Source: Desulfuromonadales bacterium (lineage in GTDB: Bacteria; Desulfobacterota; Desulfuromonadia; Desulfuromonadales; Geopsychrobacteraceae). Taken from it: 64,000 nucleotides of DNA. Position numbers and translations under genes: made by a program. Every line of letters starts with the position of its first letter. The first letter of the stretch is position 1. The stretch spans positions 89,837-153,836 of the forward strand of contig JAFGEL010000062.1 of the NCBI GenBank assembly GCA_016931615.1, read 5' to 3'. Below are positions 61,310 through 64,000 of this stretch, one piece after another. The notes beneath the pieces were generated by a model. That model was given only the letters and a program-made list of their open reading frames with translations, was not told the origin of the DNA and made no database searches.

Positions 61310-63028
61310 ATGGCAGAAGAAAAAGACATGCAGGACGAAAACGAAATGGAATTACTGGATGGCGAGGAAAGCTTTGAGGAACTGCTCAAGGATTATGAGC
61401 AGGGCGGCTTTGAGCTCAAGCGTAATGACGTTGTCCAGGGCACAATCGTTCAGGTCAACCCTGACTCGGTTGTTGTCGACGTCGGTTACAAGTCGGAAGG
61501 GGTGATCCCGCTTCGCGAGTTTGCCGATGAAAAAGGTGAGATCAATGTCAAGGTTGGTGACGTTTATGACGTCCTGTTCGGTGGCGGAGAGAGTGACAGT
61601 GGCCTGATTGTTCTCTCCAAAGAGAAGGCTGACCGCCAGAAGATCTGGAACTCTCTGGAAGAGGGCGCTGTTGTCGAGGGTCGCATTGTCAGCCGCATCA
61701 AGGGTGGTCTGTCGGTCGATATCGGCGTGAACGCCTTTCTGCCCGGTTCTCAGGTTGATCTTCGCCCCGTGCGTAATCTCGATAAGGTGATCGGCCAGAC
61801 ATTTGAATTCAAGATTATCAAGCTGAACAAAAGGCGTGGAAATATCGTTCTCTCACGGCGTGTTCTGCTCGAAACCGAGCGTGAGTCGCAGCGTGGAGAA
61901 ACCCTCAAAACTCTCGAAGAAAATCAGATTGTCGAGGGGATTGTAAAGAATCTGACCGATTACGGTGCCTTTATCGATCTGGGTGGCATCGACGGCCTGC
62001 TGCATATCACCGATATGTCCTGGGGTCGCGTCAAACATCCTTCGGATATCCTTGCGGTTGGTGACACCATCAACGTCAAGGTGCTCAAATTCGACAAAGA
62101 AAAAGAGCGGGTCTCGCTCGGTCTCAAGCAGATTGCTCCGGATCCGTGGCTTGACGTGCAGGAAAAATATCCGATCGATGCCAAGGTCACCGGCAAGGTC
62201 GTCAGCCTGACCGATTACGGTGCGTTCATCGAGCTTGAGGAAGGTGTCGAAGGCCTGATTCATGTTTCGGAGATGAGCTGGACAAAACGTGTCAAGCATC
62301 CGAACAAGGTCCTTAATATCGGTGATGAGGTGGAATCGGTCGTGCTTGCCCTCGATTCCGATAATCGCCGTATTTCTCTCGGCCTGAAACAGGTTGAGCC
62401 GAACCCCTGGGATGTGATCGGCGAGAAATTCCCGATTGGAACCATCATCGAAGGCCAAGTCAAGAATATCACCGATTTCGGTATCTTTGTCGGGGTTGAT
62501 GAAGGGATTGATGGATTGGTTCATATCTCCGACCTGTCATGGACGAAACGGATTAAACATCCATCTGAGGTTTATAAAAAAGGTGACCTGGTCAAGGCTG
62601 TTGTTCTGAATATCGATCGTGACAATGAGCGTTTCTCCCTTGGTCTGAAACAATTGAGTGTTGATCCCTGGGAAACCGTGCCGACTCGCTACGCGCGTGG
62701 AACGATTGTCCATGGTAAAGTCACTTCCGTGACCGATTTCGGTATCTTCATCGAACTTGAGGAAGGTATCGAAGGTTTGATTCACGTTTCAGAATTGAGC
62801 AAGGAAAAGATCGACAGCCCGAAAGATTTCGCCCAGGTCGGTGCTGAGCTTGAAGCCGCTGTGCTTCAGGTTGATACGGTTGATCGCAAAATCGCTCTGT
62901 CGGTTAAAAATCTTGATGAGCAGAAAGAAAAAGCTGAGGTCAACGAATTCATGGGCGCACAGAAAAGTGCGACTTCCAACCTCGGCGATCTGCTTCAGGG
63001 GGCCATGGGTCGTAAAGCAGACGACTAA
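61310..63028 (+). CDS. rpsA: 30S ribosomal protein S1
   Basis: Large mRNA-binding ribosomal protein of 572 residues with six S1/OB-fold repeats after an acidic N terminus (EEKDMQDENEMELLDGEE). Repeats 3-6 show the typical NLTDYGAFIDLGGIDGLLH, SLTDYGAFIELEEGVEGLIH, NITDFGIFVGVDEGIDGLVH and SVTDFGIFIELEEGIEGLIH. Each is followed by a lysine-rich turn such as KRVKHPNKV and then SLGLKQ. All six repeats appear intact. AAGGGGGTAAC precedes the ATG. Confidence 0.98.
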   Translation: MAEEKDMQDENEMELLDGEESFEELLKDYEQGGFELKRNDVVQGTIVQVNPDSVVVDVGYKSEGVIPLREFADEKGEINVKVGDVYDVLFGGGESDSGLIVLSKEKADRQKIWNSLEEGAVVEGRIVSRIKGGLSVDIGVNAFLPGSQVDLRPVRNLDKVIGQTFEFKIIKLNKRRGNIVLSRRVLLETERESQRGETLKTLEENQIVEGIVKNLTDYGAFIDLGGIDGLLHITDMSWGRVKHPSDILAVGDTINVKVLKFDKEKERVSLGLKQIAPDPWLDVQEKYPIDAKVTGKVVSLTDYGAFIELEEGVEGLIHVSEMSWTKRVKHPNKVLNIGDEVESVVLALDSDNRRISLGLKQVEPNPWDVIGEKFPIGTIIEGQVKNITDFGIFVGVDEGIDGLVHISDLSWTKRIKHPSEVYKKGDLVKAVVLNIDRDNERFSLGLKQLSVDPWETVPTRYARGTIVHGKVTSVTDFGIFIELEEGIEGLIHVSELSKEKIDSPKDFAQVGAELEAAVLQVDTVDRKIALSVKNLDEQKEKAEVNEFMGAQKSATSNLGDLLQGAMGRKADD

Positions 63029-63047
63029 TTTTAACTTTTTATTGAGC

Positions 63048-63078
63048 AAGGACTCCGGCAATACCGGAGTCCTTTTTT
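63048..63078 (+). terminator. Terminator of rpsA, immediately before sppA
   Basis: Perfect 11-base-pair stem AAGGACTCCGG / CCGGAGTCCTT with a CAATA loop and six T. It ends ten bases before the sppA ATG. Confidence 0.93.
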
Positions 63079-63088
63079 GTTGATATTG

Positions 63089-63979
63089 ATGAAAAAACGT
63101 CCGTTTCTCCTGGCCTCTTTGACAGTTGGGGCCATTTTTCTGTTCTTTGTGCTGGTGATATTCACTGCCGGTTTTTTCCGCTCGGGGTCATCTCTCGTCG
63201 CTGTCGGAGAAAAGGTCGGAATTCTGAACCTGGAAGGGCCGATTGTGAATGCCCGGCAGGTTCTTGAACAGATTGATCAGTTTCGCAATCAGACAGCGGT
63301 AAAAGCTGTGGTGCTCAGAGTTAACTCTCCGGGGGGCGCGGTTGGGCCATCACAGGAGATCTATTCTGAACTGAAGCGCTTCGCTCAGGAAAAACCGTTG
63401 GTTGTTTCGATGGGTTCGGTGGCTGCGTCGGGGGGCTATTACGTCGCTCTGGCGGGTGAACGCTTATTTGCCAACCCCGGCACGATCACGGGAAGTATCG
63501 GCGTGATTATGTCGTTTCCGAATTATCAGGAGCTCATGGGCAAGGTCGGGGTAGAGACAGAAGTGGTGAAGAGTGGTCGTTTTAAAGATATCGGCTCTTC
63601 AACGCGGGACTTTTCCGCGGCTGATCGAGAACTGCTGCAAAACATGATTGATGACGTTCATCAGCAGTTCGTTGAAGAAGTCAGCCTCCAGAGAAATATG
63701 CCTGTCGAGCGTCTTCAGCCGTTTGTTGACGGCAGGATTTTTACCGGTCGTCAGGCTCAGCAGGCAGGTCTTATTGATGAACTGGGTACCTTCAATGATG
63801 CAGTGAAGTTTGCTGCCAAGCTCGCTGGAATGGGAGACGATCCGGACCTGGTTTATCCCGAGCCGGAAAAGAGAAGCCTGCTGGATCGCTACCTTCCGGA
63901 TGTTATTAGTCGTTATCTCGGCATTGAATTAGGTGCTCAAGATATGATCGGTCCGCAGTATATGTGGCGTGTTTTTTAG
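63089..63979 (+). CDS. sppA: Signal peptide peptidase SppA, 36-kDa type
   Basis: Inner-membrane serine protease that degrades cleaved signal peptides. The 296 residues have one N-terminal membrane helix (residues 5-28), LRVNSPGGAVGPSQEI, the catalytic Ser motif SMGSVAASGGYYVAL and GTITGSIGVIM, and in the second half KSGRFKDIGSSTRD with the catalytic Lys. The ATG at 63089 (MKKRPFLL) is the likeliest start; an upstream TTG (63077) lies in the terminator T run. No ribosome site is visible, so expression may depend on read-through. The gene ends 21 bases before the window end. Confidence 0.93.
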   Translation: MKKRPFLLASLTVGAIFLFFVLVIFTAGFFRSGSSLVAVGEKVGILNLEGPIVNARQVLEQIDQFRNQTAVKAVVLRVNSPGGAVGPSQEIYSELKRFAQEKPLVVSMGSVAASGGYYVALAGERLFANPGTITGSIGVIMSFPNYQELMGKVGVETEVVKSGRFKDIGSSTRDFSAADRELLQNMIDDVHQQFVEEVSLQRNMPVERLQPFVDGRIFTGRQAQQAGLIDELGTFNDAVKFAAKLAGMGDDPDLVYPEPEKRSLLDRYLPDVISRYLGIELGAQDMIGPQYMWRVF

Positions 63980-64000
63980 TCTGAAAACGTTCTTTATTGA

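Overview
This is 64 kb of ordinary bacterial chromosome, densely coding, with most genes on the + strand in long operons. Several features point to a Gram-negative, probably anaerobic member of the Desulfuromonadales (Desulfuromonas, Pelobacter or Geobacter relatives): LptF/LptG, the Sec operon queA-tgt-yajC-secD-secF, the orders ilvB-ilvN-psd-pssA-leuA and cmk-rpsA-sppA, a small 2[4Fe-4S] ferredoxin, and a leucine T-box in front of leuA. The taxonomic placement is inference from gene order and protein style, not from a search. I see no rRNA, tRNA, CRISPR array, insertion sequence, phage gene or plasmid origin.

Layout. 1-5 kb: dnaE (5' end outside the window), accA, rlpA. 5-12 kb is the accessory-looking part: a cold-shock gene with a structured leader, a 4-oxalocrotonate tautomerase, a zinc-ribbon protein, a flavin disulfide oxidoreductase without the usual C-terminal His/Glu pair, an RNase Z-like hydrolase, a first tgt, an orphan Cas6-like RAMP protein, a TFIIB-type zinc-ribbon protein and a membrane-anchored winged-helix-like protein. 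12-18 kb: eno, a family-2 glycosyltransferase, ahcY and lptF-lptG. 18.6-27.2 kb: translation and envelope operon rpsB-tsf-pyrH-frr-(ferredoxin)-uppS-cdsA-dxr-rseP-tsaB. 27.3-39 kb: branched-chain amino-acid and phospholipid genes ilvB-ilvN-psd-pssA, T-box, leuA-leuC-leuD-ilvD, a dsbC-like gene on the other strand, then leuB. 39-42 kb: truA, rplM-rpsI, argC. 42-45.7 kb: a membrane pseudokinase translationally coupled to an L,D-transpeptidase-family protein, facing a small DUF1858-like gene. 46-53.5 kb: queA-tgt-yajC-secD-secF-TPR protein-recJ. 53.7-61.2 kb: murB, a DRTGG ATPase and an aminotransferase, then pheA-tyrA-aroA-cmk. 61.3-64 kb: rpsA and sppA.

How the genes work together. The leucine and isoleucine/valine genes make a near-complete branched-chain set (ilvC, ilvE and ilvA are not here), with leuA under tRNA-Leu control. 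AroA, PheA, TyrA and probably the aminotransferase form the terminal aromatic pathway. QueA and Tgt belong to queuosine synthesis, and a second Tgt lies 37 kb away. UppS, MurB, the L,D-transpeptidase-family protein and RlpA serve the cell wall. LptF/LptG, Psd, PssA, CdsA and AccA serve the outer membrane and lipids.

The most unusual items are the solo Cas6-like protein (10213-11184) and the pseudokinase/L,D-transpeptidase pair that share a C-terminal NTF2-like domain (41983-45449). Next are the apparent ATT start codon of cdsA and the strong hairpins in the cold-shock and ilvB leaders. All functional calls are from reading motifs and overall protein shape; no database search was run.
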